Assembly (NCBI GenBank): GCA_050952935.1
Contig: JBMNLS010000001.1
Coordinates: 682,001-746,000 of the forward strand
Direction of reading: 5' to 3'
DNA length: 64,000 nucleotides
Origin: UBA6115 sp050952935
Lineage (GTDB): Bacteria > Bacillota > Clostridia > Christensenellales > Aristaeellaceae
Shown: piece by piece, positions 7,149 through 14,685 of the stretch
Layout of the letters: the number at the start of each line of letters is the position of its first letter
How positions within the stretch are numbered: position 1 is the stretch's first letter
Made by a program: the position numbers and the translations under genes
Notes under the pieces: generated by a model
Databases searched by the model: none
What the model was told of the DNA's origin: nothing
Seen by the model: only the letters and a program-made list of their open reading frames with translations

Positions 7149-8122
7149 ACTACATTTTCCAAAGCTGCTACCAGAATGCCATGAATGGATATTCGGAGTT
7201 CCGAAAAGCCTTGGGATTCTCAGCTGAAGCGAGTCTAACATATCTCCGTCGCTTTGACAGATATTGTGCTGGCAATGAAATCACCTCTGATTCTCTGACC
7301 AAAGAAATTGTTGATGCATGGTTGAAAGATGAGCAGGAAAAAGGCTACATTGATATGTGCGGAAGGGCAAGGATCATGCGGACTTTCGCAAAATATCTTA
7401 GAGGAACTGGCGTATCTGCTTATATTCTCCCTCCATACTTATACCGTGACAAACGAACTTTTGTTCCTTACGTCATGTCAACAAACGAACTCGCTGCCTT
7501 CTTCGATGCAGCAGACAGGCTTGAATCCTGGCATTGTGGGGATCGCTTTGTATCATACGTTGCTCCTGTCATTTTCCGATTGCTGTTTACGTCAGGATTG
7601 CGGCCACAGGAAGCATGTAACCTGGTGGATTCCGATGTTAATCTTGACAATGCTGAAATCCTTATCAGGGTCAACAAACGCAGAAAAGAGCGAATCGTCA
7701 TTGTTTCGGACGATATGCTCCGGCTATTGAATGAATATGTCGCCCATAGAACGAACATTTTTGTCAGAACTCCGTACTTTTTTCCCAGGATTGACGGGAG
7801 AATGTACACTGCCCAGCAATTAGGCGCCGTCTGTGATCGCTGTTGGGAAATGGCGAATCCGGATCTTGACCCCAGTCTTCTTCCTCCATTGCGTCCATAT
7901 GATTTCAGGCATACATTTGCCTCGACTGTACTTCAAAAATGGATAAATGAAGGTATTGACCTTTTTACGATGCTGCCATATCTCAGAACATATATGGGGC
8001 ATGAACATTTTGAAGATACAGCGTACTATATCCATATCTTGCCTGAACGGCTTTCAGCATCGCCAGGTGTTAATTGGGATGCCATTGATGCGGCTGCACC
8101 GGAGGTGTCGATATGGGACTGA
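7145..8122 (+). CDS. Tyrosine recombinase, RitB-like
   Basis: This second gene of the trio encodes 325 residues and overlaps the preceding stop (GTGA at 7145), with AAGGGGG upstream. Its catalytic domain shows FTSGLRPQEACNL (first Arg), a Lys in the NKRRKER beta-hairpin, YDFRHTFAS (second Arg, with Tyr in place of the first His), and YMGHEHFEDTAYYIH with the candidate nucleophilic Tyr. Its short N-terminal core-binding region matches the usual RitB size. Stop-start overlap on both sides implies that the three recombinases are made together. Confidence 0.85.
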   Translation: MNYIFQSCYQNAMNGYSEFRKALGFSAEASLTYLRRFDRYCAGNEITSDSLTKEIVDAWLKDEQEKGYIDMCGRARIMRTFAKYLRGTGVSAYILPPYLYRDKRTFVPYVMSTNELAAFFDAADRLESWHCGDRFVSYVAPVIFRLLFTSGLRPQEACNLVDSDVNLDNAEILIRVNKRRKERIVIVSDDMLRLLNEYVAHRTNIFVRTPYFFPRIDGRMYTAQQLGAVCDRCWEMANPDLDPSLLPPLRPYDFRHTFASTVLQKWINEGIDLFTMLPYLRTYMGHEHFEDTAYYIHILPERLSASPGVNWDAIDAAAPEVSIWD

Positions 8123-9156
8123 AGAAAAATGATTTATTCTCGATTACCCTGGATTATTTCAAATCATACCTTCCTTATATGAGAAAGTGCAGTCCCGCAA
8201 CGATTCGTACATACCAGATTGCCATGGAACAATACCTTGATTATTTGAAGGAACAAAACGGCGTTATGCTATATAAGGTGACCATGTCCATGATGGACAG
8301 AAAATCGATGATCTCTTATCTTGACTACCTTGAGAAGGAGCAGGGATGTTCTGTCTCAACAAGAAATCACCGCAGAGCATGTATTAGGGCATTTTTAAAG
8401 TATGCAGCTACGTGTAACATTGAAGCCGCAGGTATTTGGAATGAGATTCAATCTGTGCCCAAATCCAGCGAGGCCAAGAAACCGGTCGATTATCTTACTG
8501 TAAAGGCAGTAGAAGCAATTATTGCACAGCCGGATGTTACAACGCGGAAAGGAAAGAGAGACGCTTTCCTTCTGCTGTTTCTGTACCAGACGGGCGCAAG
8601 AGTTCAGGAACTTGTCGATGTACGGATTTGCGATCTTGCCCTGGATAGCAGAAACATTGTGACTTTACATGGCAAAGGATCGAAAACAAGGGCGATCCCT
8701 ATGCGGGAGAAGCTCGTTGAGCATCTAAAAAAATATCTCCAGATGTTTCACCCCGACGTGAATTTGTATTCGACAGATACACTATTCTATTCCGTGCATA
8801 AGAGTCAGCATTCAAGAATGACAGAAGACAATGTCAGAAAGCTTGTCAGGGAATACGGGAATAGAGCCCGTGCAAAAGAACCTTCTATTCCTGAAAATGT
8901 TCATCCTCATATGTTCCGCCATTCAATAGCTATGCATCTTTACCAGAACGGTGTAGCATTACCGCTCATTTCTCAGTGGCTTGGTCATTCGAGGCTCGAA
9001 ACCACCCTCATCTATGCGTATGCAGACACCGAGCAAAAACGTAAAGCCATTGAAAAAGCAATTCCTGAGGACAGCACCCTCAAAGCATTCTTGAACTCAG
9101 AACGGTATCGTCTCGATGATGATGACCTGATTAAGCAACTGTACGGTCTGAAATAG
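8113..9156 (+). CDS. Tyrosine recombinase, RitC-like
   Basis: This is the last gene of the trio. It encodes 347 residues, with its ATG overlapping the RitB stop by 10 bp and GGAGGTG upstream. It has the most complete XerC/D-like active site of the three: YQTGARVQELVDV (first Arg), HPHMFRHSIAMHL (HxxR), WLGHSRLETTLIYAY (His and nucleophilic Tyr). A hairpin terminator follows. It is likely to be the catalytically strongest partner. Confidence 0.87.
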   Translation: MGLKKNDLFSITLDYFKSYLPYMRKCSPATIRTYQIAMEQYLDYLKEQNGVMLYKVTMSMMDRKSMISYLDYLEKEQGCSVSTRNHRRACIRAFLKYAATCNIEAAGIWNEIQSVPKSSEAKKPVDYLTVKAVEAIIAQPDVTTRKGKRDAFLLLFLYQTGARVQELVDVRICDLALDSRNIVTLHGKGSKTRAIPMREKLVEHLKKYLQMFHPDVNLYSTDTLFYSVHKSQHSRMTEDNVRKLVREYGNRARAKEPSIPENVHPHMFRHSIAMHLYQNGVALPLISQWLGHSRLETTLIYAYADTEQKRKAIEKAIPEDSTLKAFLNSERYRLDDDDLIKQLYGLK

Positions 9157-9159
9157 CCC

Positions 9160-9180
9160 AACAAGTTTACAGGAAAAATG
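9160..9180 (-). repeat. RIT inner inverted repeat, right copy
   Basis: This pairs with 5872-5892 (19 of 21 positions). It begins AACAAGTTTACAGG, directly after the RitC stop codon. Confidence 0.75.
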
Positions 9181-9218
9181 GAAATAGAATTCCTTCATTG
9201 GATTTCTATTTCCTTTTT
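9180..9218 (+). terminator. Rho-independent terminator after the recombinase trio
   Basis: The 10-bp arms GGAAATAGAA (9180-9189) and TTCTATTTCC (9204-9213) are perfectly complementary and are followed by TTTTT. The 3' arm overlaps the antisense methyltransferase tail. Confidence 0.7.
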
Positions 9219-9309
9219 GATTTCCGCATAATTAATCTTTCTTCCGTCCCGGATCACGTATATCTCTGGTTCCGATTTCTTGTATTCTACAAAATACTGA
9301 TAAAAACGC
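9195..9309 (-). other. Mirror copy of methyltransferase C-terminal tail in the right end of the RIT element
   Basis: Read on the minus strand from 9309, the right end encodes RFYQYFVEYK, then a short linker, then EIYVIRDGRKINYAEI and a lysine-rich end, stopping with TGA at 9195-9197. This is homologous at the protein level to the tail now fused to the methyltransferase (EIYVIRQGKRINYSEI), although the DNA inside the 33-bp repeat has diverged. It has no start codon and would be translated only if the element were inverted. Confidence 0.85.
9277..9309 (-). repeat. RIT outer inverted repeat, right copy
   Basis: This is the perfect inverse of 5741-5773 (33 of 33 positions). It lies at the outer edge of the element, directly before a 20-bp palindrome. 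Confidence 0.9.
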
Positions 9310-9329
9310 TTAACAAGAATTCTTGTTAA
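9310..9329. repeat. 20-bp perfect palindrome at the right RIT junction
   Basis: TTAACAAGAA is followed directly by its reverse complement TTCTTGTTAA. It lies between the right outer repeat and the displaced host reading frame and is absent at the left junction. AACAAG and CTTGTT words also occur in the inner repeats, so it may be a recombinase-binding or cleavage site, or a footprint of an earlier event. Confidence 0.7.
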
Positions 9330-9330
9330 C

Positions 9331-9420
9331 CGTTACCACCAGGAGTACCCGGATCAGGAGATCACCGTGCTGCGGGACGGGCAGACAGTTTCCTATGACA
9401 GCATCGTCACAGGGAGTTAA
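9331..9420 (+). pseudogene. Displaced native 3' end of the ParB-methyltransferase gene
   Basis: The frame starting CGT at 9331 reads RYHQEYPDQ, then EITVLRDGQTVSYDSI, then a stop at 9418-9420. This aligns with both element-encoded tails and would directly continue the host sequence VIVE that precedes the left junction. It has the GC-rich composition of the phage genes. It is cut off from its promoter and start by the RIT element. Confidence 0.85.
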
Positions 9421-9430
9421 GCACCCCTCA

Positions 9431-9487
9431 GAAACACACTTTTTCGGAGACAGTATCCAGACACTATCCCCGAAGAAACACACTTTT
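9431..9487 (+). repeat. Direct repeats flanking an imperfect hairpin upstream of terminase
   Basis: GAAACACACTTTT occurs at 9431-9443 and again at 9475-9487, 44 bp apart. Between them is an imperfect inverted repeat (CGGAGACAGT / ACTATCCCCG). The position directly before the terminase small subunit is where packaging sites often lie, but no function is shown. Confidence 0.45.
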
Positions 9488-9511
9488 CAAGAGAAACGGA
9501 GGTGAAAACCG

Positions 9512-10006
9512 ATGGCCACCAGAGGAAGAAAGCCCCTGCCCACGGCCCTGAAAGAACTGGAAGGCGACCGTGGCAAGGGCAGACGACCGCTGAACAAGGA
9601 TGAGCCGACGCCGCCCCAGGACAACGTGAAGTGTCCTGCCTGGCTGATGCCGGAAGCAAAGAAGGAATGGAAGCGTCTGGCTCCCTCCCTGATTGCCATG
9701 GGTGTTCTCACCGAACATGACATGGAAGCCTTCGCCGGATACTGCCAGGCTTATGCCCGGTGGCGGGAGGCTGAGGAGTTCCTGTCCCAGCACGGCACCA
9801 TCTTCAAAACCCCAAGCGGTTATGTACAGCAGGTGCCGCAGGTCAGCATCGCCATGCAGAACCTGAAAATCATGCAGTCCTTCTGCGCGGAGTTCGGCCT
9901 GACGCCTGCCAGCCGGGCACGGCTTTATGCCAACAGCGGCGACAGCGCAGCCAGCGACGATCCGATGGAATCCGTCCTGAAGGGAGGCTGGCAAGATGTT
10001 CAGTGA
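9512..10006 (+). CDS. Phage terminase small subunit, P27 family
   Basis: This 164-residue protein begins with the basic leader MATRGRKPLP and PTALKELEGDRGKG that typify P27-type small terminases. The helical body contains CPAWLMPEAKKEWKRL. It recognises phage DNA and loads the large subunit for packaging. The gene overlaps the large-subunit gene by 11 bp, and GAAACGGAGG precedes the ATG. It opens the late structural operon. Confidence 0.9.
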   Translation: MATRGRKPLPTALKELEGDRGKGRRPLNKDEPTPPQDNVKCPAWLMPEAKKEWKRLAPSLIAMGVLTEHDMEAFAGYCQAYARWREAEEFLSQHGTIFKTPSGYVQQVPQVSIAMQNLKIMQSFCAEFGLTPASRARLYANSGDSAASDDPMESVLKGGWQDVQ

Positions 10007-11546
10007 AGCGAAAGCCCGCCGGGTGACGCAGTTCATTGAGTGCCTGAAGCATACCAAGGGAGAATTCCACGGGGAGCCGTTCAAGCTGCTGCCGTGGCAG
10101 GAAAAGATCATACGGGATGTATTCGGTACCGTTCGGGACGACGATCCCACCATGCGGCAGTACACGACAGCCTACATTGAGATCCCGAAGAAGAATGGCA
10201 AGAGTGAGCTTGGCGCTGCCATCGCCCTGAACATGCTCTGCAATGATGATGAGTGGCGGGCGGAGGTTTACTCCTGCGCCAGCGACCGCCAGCAGGCAGC
10301 TATCGTGTTCGATGTGGCTGTGGATATGGTGAAGCAGTCCCCGGCGCTCAGCAAGCGGATCAAGATCATCCCAAGCACCAAGCGCATGGTCTACCAGCCA
10401 ACCGGAAGCATCTATCAGGTGCTGTCCAGCGAGGTGGCTACCAAGCACGGCCTGAACGTCAGTGCCTGCATCTTCGACGAGCTTCACACTCAGCCGACCC
10501 GCGCACTGTACGATGTCATGACTCAGGGCAGCGGCGACGCCCGGAAACAGCCGCTTTGGTTCCTGCTGACAACGGCGGGCACCGACCGGAACAGCATCTG
10601 CTGGGAGGTTCATCAAAAAGCCCTGGACATCATCGAAGGCAGGAAGGATGATCCTCGCTTCTACCCCGTGCTCTACGGCCTGCCGGATGACGCCGACTGG
10701 ACGGATGAGCGCAACTGGTACAAAGCCAACCCCTCTCTGGATCAGACGATCTCCATCGATAAGGTGCGGGACGCATTCCGCAAGGCCCAGGAGACGCCAG
10801 CCGATGAGAACATGTTCCGTCAGCTGCGCCTGAACCAGTGGGTCAAGCAGAGTATCCGCTGGATGCCCATGGACAAATGGGATGAGTGCGGCGGCGCTGT
10901 CAATGAGTATGAACTGGAAGGCCGCGCCTGCTATGCCGGACTTGACCTTTCCAGCACCAGCGACCTGACGGCCATGGTGCTGGTGTTCCCGCCAAGGGAT
11001 GACGAAGAGCAGTACATCGTGCTGCCGTACTTCTGGCTCCCGGAGGACACCGTGCAGCTGCGCGTCCGTCGCGATCATGTGATGTACGACAAATGGGAGC
11101 GCCAGGGCTTTATCCATACGACCGAGGGCAATGTGGTGCATTATGGCTTCATTGAGCAGTTCATTACCAAGCTGGGCGAACGGTTCAACATCCGGGAAAT
11201 CGCCTATGACCGATGGAACGCCACCATGATGGTGCAGACTCTGGAGGATGACGGCTTCAATATGGTACCCTTCGGACAGGGCTTCCGGGATATGTCGCCA
11301 CCGACCAAGGAACTGATGCGCATCGTGCTGGAGCGGAAGCTGAATCACGGCGGGCATCCGGTGCTCCGATGGAATATGGACAATGCCTTCGTGCGCACCG
11401 ACCCTGCCGGGAACCTGAAAATCGACAAGGAAAAATCCACGGAAAAGGTGGACGGCGCGGTCGCACTGGTTATGGCGCTGGACAGGGCTATGAAGAATCA
11501 GGGCGGCGAATCCGTCTACGATACCCGTGGACTTTTGATTATCTGA
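9996..11546 (+). CDS. Phage terminase large subunit
   Basis: This 516-residue packaging motor belongs to the Terminase_1 family. The ATPase domain shows the Walker A-like PKKNGKSELG near residue 67 and the Walker B segment IFDELHTQ near residue 160. The C-terminal RNase H-like nuclease shows YAGLDLSSTSDLTA, IAYDRWNA and DGAVALVMALDRA, with acidic metal ligands. It translocates DNA into proheads and cuts it. The length is normal for the family. Confidence 0.95.
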   Translation: MFSEAKARRVTQFIECLKHTKGEFHGEPFKLLPWQEKIIRDVFGTVRDDDPTMRQYTTAYIEIPKKNGKSELGAAIALNMLCNDDEWRAEVYSCASDRQQAAIVFDVAVDMVKQSPALSKRIKIIPSTKRMVYQPTGSIYQVLSSEVATKHGLNVSACIFDELHTQPTRALYDVMTQGSGDARKQPLWFLLTTAGTDRNSICWEVHQKALDIIEGRKDDPRFYPVLYGLPDDADWTDERNWYKANPSLDQTISIDKVRDAFRKAQETPADENMFRQLRLNQWVKQSIRWMPMDKWDECGGAVNEYELEGRACYAGLDLSSTSDLTAMVLVFPPRDDEEQYIVLPYFWLPEDTVQLRVRRDHVMYDKWERQGFIHTTEGNVVHYGFIEQFITKLGERFNIREIAYDRWNATMMVQTLEDDGFNMVPFGQGFRDMSPPTKELMRIVLERKLNHGGHPVLRWNMDNAFVRTDPAGNLKIDKEKSTEKVDGAVALVMALDRAMKNQGGESVYDTRGLLII

Positions 11547-11558
11547 CGGAGGTGCAAC

Positions 11559-11900
11559 ATGCCCCAAAAACCAAGAAGACCCTGCCGCTATCCCGGATGT
11601 CCGGGCTTCTGCGAGCAGGGTCAGGTGTTCTGTAAGGATCATATGGAGTGGAGCAGCGACAGGCTGCGCGGCGGTGCCGATGCCCGTGGGTACGACAGCC
11701 GCTGGCGTAAAGCCCGCGCTCTTTTTCTGAAGCAGCATCCGCTGTGCGCCTTCTGCCAGGCTGAGGGCAAGGTCGTGCCTGCAACGGTGGTCGATCACAT
11801 CATCCCGCATCGGGGCGACCAGCGGCTGTTCTGGGATCAAACAAACTGGGAGCCGCTCTGCAAGGGATGCCATGACAAGAAGACTGGAAGCGGAAGATAA
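11559..11900 (+). CDS. HNH endonuclease, phage packaging-associated
   Basis: This 113-residue protein has a Cys-rich N-terminus (CRYPGCPGFC) and an HNH core: CAFCQ, VDHIIPHRGD and NWEPLCKGCHDKK. Such HNH proteins act with the terminase in cos-type phages. It is usually upstream of the small terminase but here follows the large subunit, 13 bp after its stop. The next genes run in the opposite direction. Confidence 0.9.
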   Translation: MPQKPRRPCRYPGCPGFCEQGQVFCKDHMEWSSDRLRGGADARGYDSRWRKARALFLKQHPLCAFCQAEGKVVPATVVDHIIPHRGDQRLFWDQTNWEPLCKGCHDKKTGSGR

Positions 11901-12254
11901 TCACTTTCGGATTACTTTTCCGAGGACATTCAAAATCCCTCTGCCTGTGTTGTAGCTTTGATGAGACGTATCATGCTGACCATCATCCCAATCACGTGTC
12001 CAATCTTGCTCTATACGAATTCCTGAATCATCGCTCCGGAAAGTATATGTATCCGTTTCCTCAACCCGATATGTATCCTCAGAATCGAATGTTTTGTAGG
12101 ATTTGCGGTATGTTCTGGACTGGCCATCATAAGCATCTCGGTTTTCCACCAAGGAGTGCAACTGCTCCACCTCGTAGTCCTTGTAACGTCCATTCCCAAG
12201 ATCAATATGTTCACTGATCTCAGCCTTCAAGCGGTTCTTTTCTTTACGATCCAT
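11901..12254 (-). CDS. Acidic hypothetical cargo protein
   Basis: This 117-residue polar protein is rich in Asp, Tyr, Arg and Ser (DRKEKNRLKAEI at the start, then YRKSYKTFDSEDTYRVEE). It ends with a basic VLGKVIRK. No signal peptide or membrane span is evident. It is the last gene of a leftward three-gene insertion between terminase/HNH and portal. No family was recognised. Confidence 0.5.
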   Translation of the reverse strand: MDRKEKNRLKAEISEHIDLGNGRYKDYEVEQLHSLVENRDAYDGQSRTYRKSYKTFDSEDTYRVEETDTYTFRSDDSGIRIEQDWTRDWDDGQHDTSHQSYNTGRGILNVLGKVIRK

Positions 12255-12268
12255 GTTTTTCCTCCTCT

Positions 12269-12847
12269 TTACTTTTCTTCATCATCCTTATCCTTATTGA
12301 AGAAGGGAATGACTTTCGTGTTCCACCAATTTTTAATATGAGGCGCAGCTTTATAAACACCATATCCTATGCCTGCCAGTAAAGCGGCCCCACCTGCGAT
12401 AATACCTGCAACAGCAAGGCCGCTGAGACCATCTTCAGAATCTGTAGAGTCTGAAATTGCTGTTTCAGCCTTCTCGACTGGGAACAAATCAGGCCGAGAT
12501 GCACGAAAGGCAGCATCCGCTTCAGCGCGTTCGGCTTTAATGGCGTCCCATTTCAGACGGCGTGCCTCTGCAACAGCATCTCGCGCAGCCTGGCGGCTCT
12601 CCGGTGAGGTGTCAAGTACATCCTTGATACTCTCATCCCAGGTACGCTGTGTCCAGTCACGGTTGTACCAGGAATAACCGCCGGGGCCACGATGGAAGTC
12701 GGTTTCCTTAGCGAACTGTGCCCCTTTTTCGGTGACAACATATGCACCCGGATCACCTTCAAGGAAGCCCTGATCCTTAAGTAACTGGTTCATTTCCTGA
12801 GAATTGAGTCCAAGATCCTCACCAAGAATACGAGCGCTCTTTCCCAA
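12269..12847 (-). CDS. Membrane-anchored hypothetical cargo protein
   Basis: The TTG at 12847 lies 8 bp after AAGGAGG and gives a 192-residue protein without overlap into the upstream gene; the ATG at 12889 lacks a ribosome site and would overlap. Residues 1-50 resemble a small winged-helix or phage regulator fold (SARILGEDLGLNSQEMNQLL, YVVTEKGAQFA). A charged helical middle follows. One transmembrane helix (LAVAGIIAGGAALLAGIGYGV) lies near the C-terminus, followed by a charged cytoplasmic or exposed tail. It is translationally close to the XRE-membrane gene and probably works with it. Confidence 0.55.
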   Translation of the reverse strand: MGKSARILGEDLGLNSQEMNQLLKDQGFLEGDPGAYVVTEKGAQFAKETDFHRGPGGYSWYNRDWTQRTWDESIKDVLDTSPESRQAARDAVAEARRLKWDAIKAERAEADAAFRASRPDLFPVEKAETAISDSTDSEDGLSGLAVAGIIAGGAALLAGIGYGVYKAAPHIKNWWNTKVIPFFNKDKDDEEK

Positions 12848-12860
12848 TGTTGCGACCTCC

Positions 12861-13328
12861 TTAATCCTTGTCGTGTCCGAGAACAGCAATCAGTGCTGCG
12901 CTTATGGCGATTCCGCATCCCGCGATCAGCGCAGGCCAAATCTTTGATACTGACTTTCGCTGTTCAGGCTGCTTCATGATAGAAGGAGCCATAAGTTCGG
13001 CCTCCTGTAAAACTGCGTTGACATCCTCGCTCGTGTACTTTTCCGGGTGATCAATCAGCACCTCTAACATGGTTCCGAGAATATGCTTCTGCTTCCGATC
13101 TTTCTCATCAGAAACATCTGTCCTTACAGCGGTTTCCAACAGTTGTCTGATGGCAAGATAATAGGCTTTAGAGAGCTTTACGCCCTTTTTATCCTTGCCG
13201 TCGTAGTTTTCCCAAGCACTGATAGACTGCCGGGAGACCTCGAGCTTATCTGCAAGATCCTTTGCTGTCCATCCTGCACAGGCTCGGAAAAGCGGCAAAT
13301 GGCGCTGAAGACGACTTGCTTCATCCAT
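12861..13328 (-). CDS. XRE-family regulator with C-terminal membrane helix
   Basis: The ATG at 13328 follows GGAGGTG and gives 155 residues. Residues 5-65 form an XRE helix-turn-helix (RACAGWTAKDLADKLEVSRQ, SISAWENYD). A linker and one transmembrane helix (ALIAGCGIAISAALIAVLG) follow at the C-terminus. Membrane-tethered XRE proteins can sense envelope signals. It is first in the leftward cargo operon, and its promoter contains two similar palindromes, suggesting autoregulation. Confidence 0.75.
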   Translation of the reverse strand: MDEASRLQRHLPLFRACAGWTAKDLADKLEVSRQSISAWENYDGKDKKGVKLSKAYYLAIRQLLETAVRTDVSDEKDRKQKHILGTMLEVLIDHPEKYTSEDVNAVLQEAELMAPSIMKQPEQRKSVSKIWPALIAGCGIAISAALIAVLGHDKD

Positions 13329-13338
13329 GATAATCACC

Positions 13339-13379
13339 TCCACATGTGAGATGATACTACAGGTTTCCACATATGTCAA
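13339..13379 (-). promoter_or_regulatory. Promoter and twin operators of the XRE cargo operon
   Basis: On the minus strand, TTGACA (13374-13379) and TATCAT (13351-13356) are separated by 17 bp, a strong sigma-A promoter. TCCACATATGT (from 13366) overlaps the -35 box and TCCACATGTGA (from 13339) lies just downstream of the -10 box. The two near-identical half-palindromic words are probably binding sites of the XRE protein. Confidence 0.7.
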
Positions 13380-13426
13380 GCAGCTTTACATCTATTTCAA
13401 GAAATAAGATTCGGAGGTAAACCGAA

Positions 13427-14680
13427 ATGAGAAATCCCTTCACTGCATTGTTCCGTGCGCGGGACAAGCCCCGTGACAGCGTCAGTGCCGCCCCTGTGTT
13501 CTACTTCGGCACCAGCGGCGCAGGCAAATCCGTCACCGCCCAGACAGCTATTCAGCTTTCCACGGTGTACGCCTGTGTCCGTGTGATCTCGGAAACGGTG
13601 GCCAGCCTGCCGCTGGGTGTGTATGAGGCGACGGATGACGGCAACCTGAAAGCCGGAGACCATCCGCTGTACCATCTGCTCCATGATGAACCGAATGCGG
13701 AAATGACCTCCTTCGTTTTCAGGGAAGTCATGCTGGCGCATCTTCTTCTCTACGGAAACAGCTACAGCCAGATCATCCGCAGCGGAAAGAACACGGTGGT
13801 CGGCCTGTATCCGCTGCTCCCGGATCACATGGATGTGGATCGGGACAGCAAGGGCAACCTGACGTACACTTATACCACCAGCGACGGCAAGACCGTGGTG
13901 ATCAAGCCGCAGGACATCCTGCACATCCCCGGTCTGGGCTTCGACGGCATCATCGGCTACAGTCCCATTGCGCTGGAGAAAAACGCCATCGGCCTCGGCA
14001 TCGCGTCCGAAGAATATGGCAGCAAGTTCTTCTCCAATGGTGCCCGGCCTTCCGGTATCCTGACGCACCCGAACACGGTGAAAAATCCGAAGGCAGTTCG
14101 GGAAAGTTGGAATTCAGCCTATGGCGGCTCTTCCAATTCCAACCGTGTGGCGATCCTTGAGGAGGGCATGACCTTCACGCCCCTGAGCATTCCGAACAAC
14201 GAGGCACAGTTCCTCGAAACGCGGAAGTTCCAGGTAGATGAGATCTGCCGCATCTTCCGGGTGCCGCCTCATCTGGTTGGCAACCTTGAGCATGCTACTT
14301 TCTCGAACATCGAGCACCAGAGCATCGACTTTGCCGTACACACCATCCGGCCCTGGCTCGTCCGAATTGAACAGTCCATGAACCGCGCTCTCTTCACCGA
14401 TCAGGAGAAGGGGCGCTTTTATGTGCAGTTCAACATCGACGGCCTGATGCGCGGCGACTACAAATCCCGGATGGAGGGCTATGCCATTGCCCGCCAGAAC
14501 GGCTGGATGAGCGCCAACGACATCCGGGCGCTGGAAAACCAGAACCCGATCCCGAAGGATGAAGGCGGCGACGCTTACCTGGTCAACGGCAACATGATCC
14601 CCATTACAACCGCCATGAAGGCGCAGACCCCGGCTGAACCGACGCAAACAGCCGAGCAGCGCTCCCGTGAAAGGAAGTGA
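13427..14680 (+). CDS. Phage portal protein, HK97 family
   Basis: This 417-residue protein has the signature AIQLSTVYACVRVISETVAS near the N-terminus and LGVASEE-like and FRVPPHLVG segments further on. Portals form the dodecameric ring at one capsid vertex through which DNA passes. The SGAGKS stretch near residue 30 resembles a P-loop but lies in the variable N-terminus. The stop codon overlaps a possible GTG start of the protease gene, fitting tight late-operon coupling. Confidence 0.93.
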   Translation: MRNPFTALFRARDKPRDSVSAAPVFYFGTSGAGKSVTAQTAIQLSTVYACVRVISETVASLPLGVYEATDDGNLKAGDHPLYHLLHDEPNAEMTSFVFREVMLAHLLLYGNSYSQIIRSGKNTVVGLYPLLPDHMDVDRDSKGNLTYTYTTSDGKTVVIKPQDILHIPGLGFDGIIGYSPIALEKNAIGLGIASEEYGSKFFSNGARPSGILTHPNTVKNPKAVRESWNSAYGGSSNSNRVAILEEGMTFTPLSIPNNEAQFLETRKFQVDEICRIFRVPPHLVGNLEHATFSNIEHQSIDFAVHTIRPWLVRIEQSMNRALFTDQEKGRFYVQFNIDGLMRGDYKSRMEGYAIARQNGWMSANDIRALENQNPIPKDEGGDAYLVNGNMIPITTAMKAQTPAEPTQTAEQRSRERK

Positions 14681-14685
14681 TCCCC

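Larger units (their letters stand above)
5741..9309 (+). mobile_element. RIT-type element (three tyrosine recombinases between inverted repeats)
   Basis: Three overlapping tyrosine recombinase genes in the order long/short/medium are flanked by ~150-bp imperfect inverted repeats (5741-5892 and 9160-9309). This is the known architecture of recombinase-in-trio elements. The element sits in the 3' end of the ParB-methyltransferase gene. Both ends encode a homologous C-terminal tail in the same register relative to the terminal repeat, so insertion in either orientation, or later inversion, leaves a full-length methyltransferase. Its AT-rich composition differs from the flanking phage DNA. Confidence 0.85.

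Noticed and set aside
9870..11873. 667-codon leftward open frame
   Set aside because: It is the antisense shadow of the terminase large subunit and HNH genes, with no ribosome site and no recognisable domain.
13500..13545. P-loop-like SGAGKS in the portal protein
   Set aside because: It lies in the variable N-terminus of a clear HK97 portal with no other NTPase motif.
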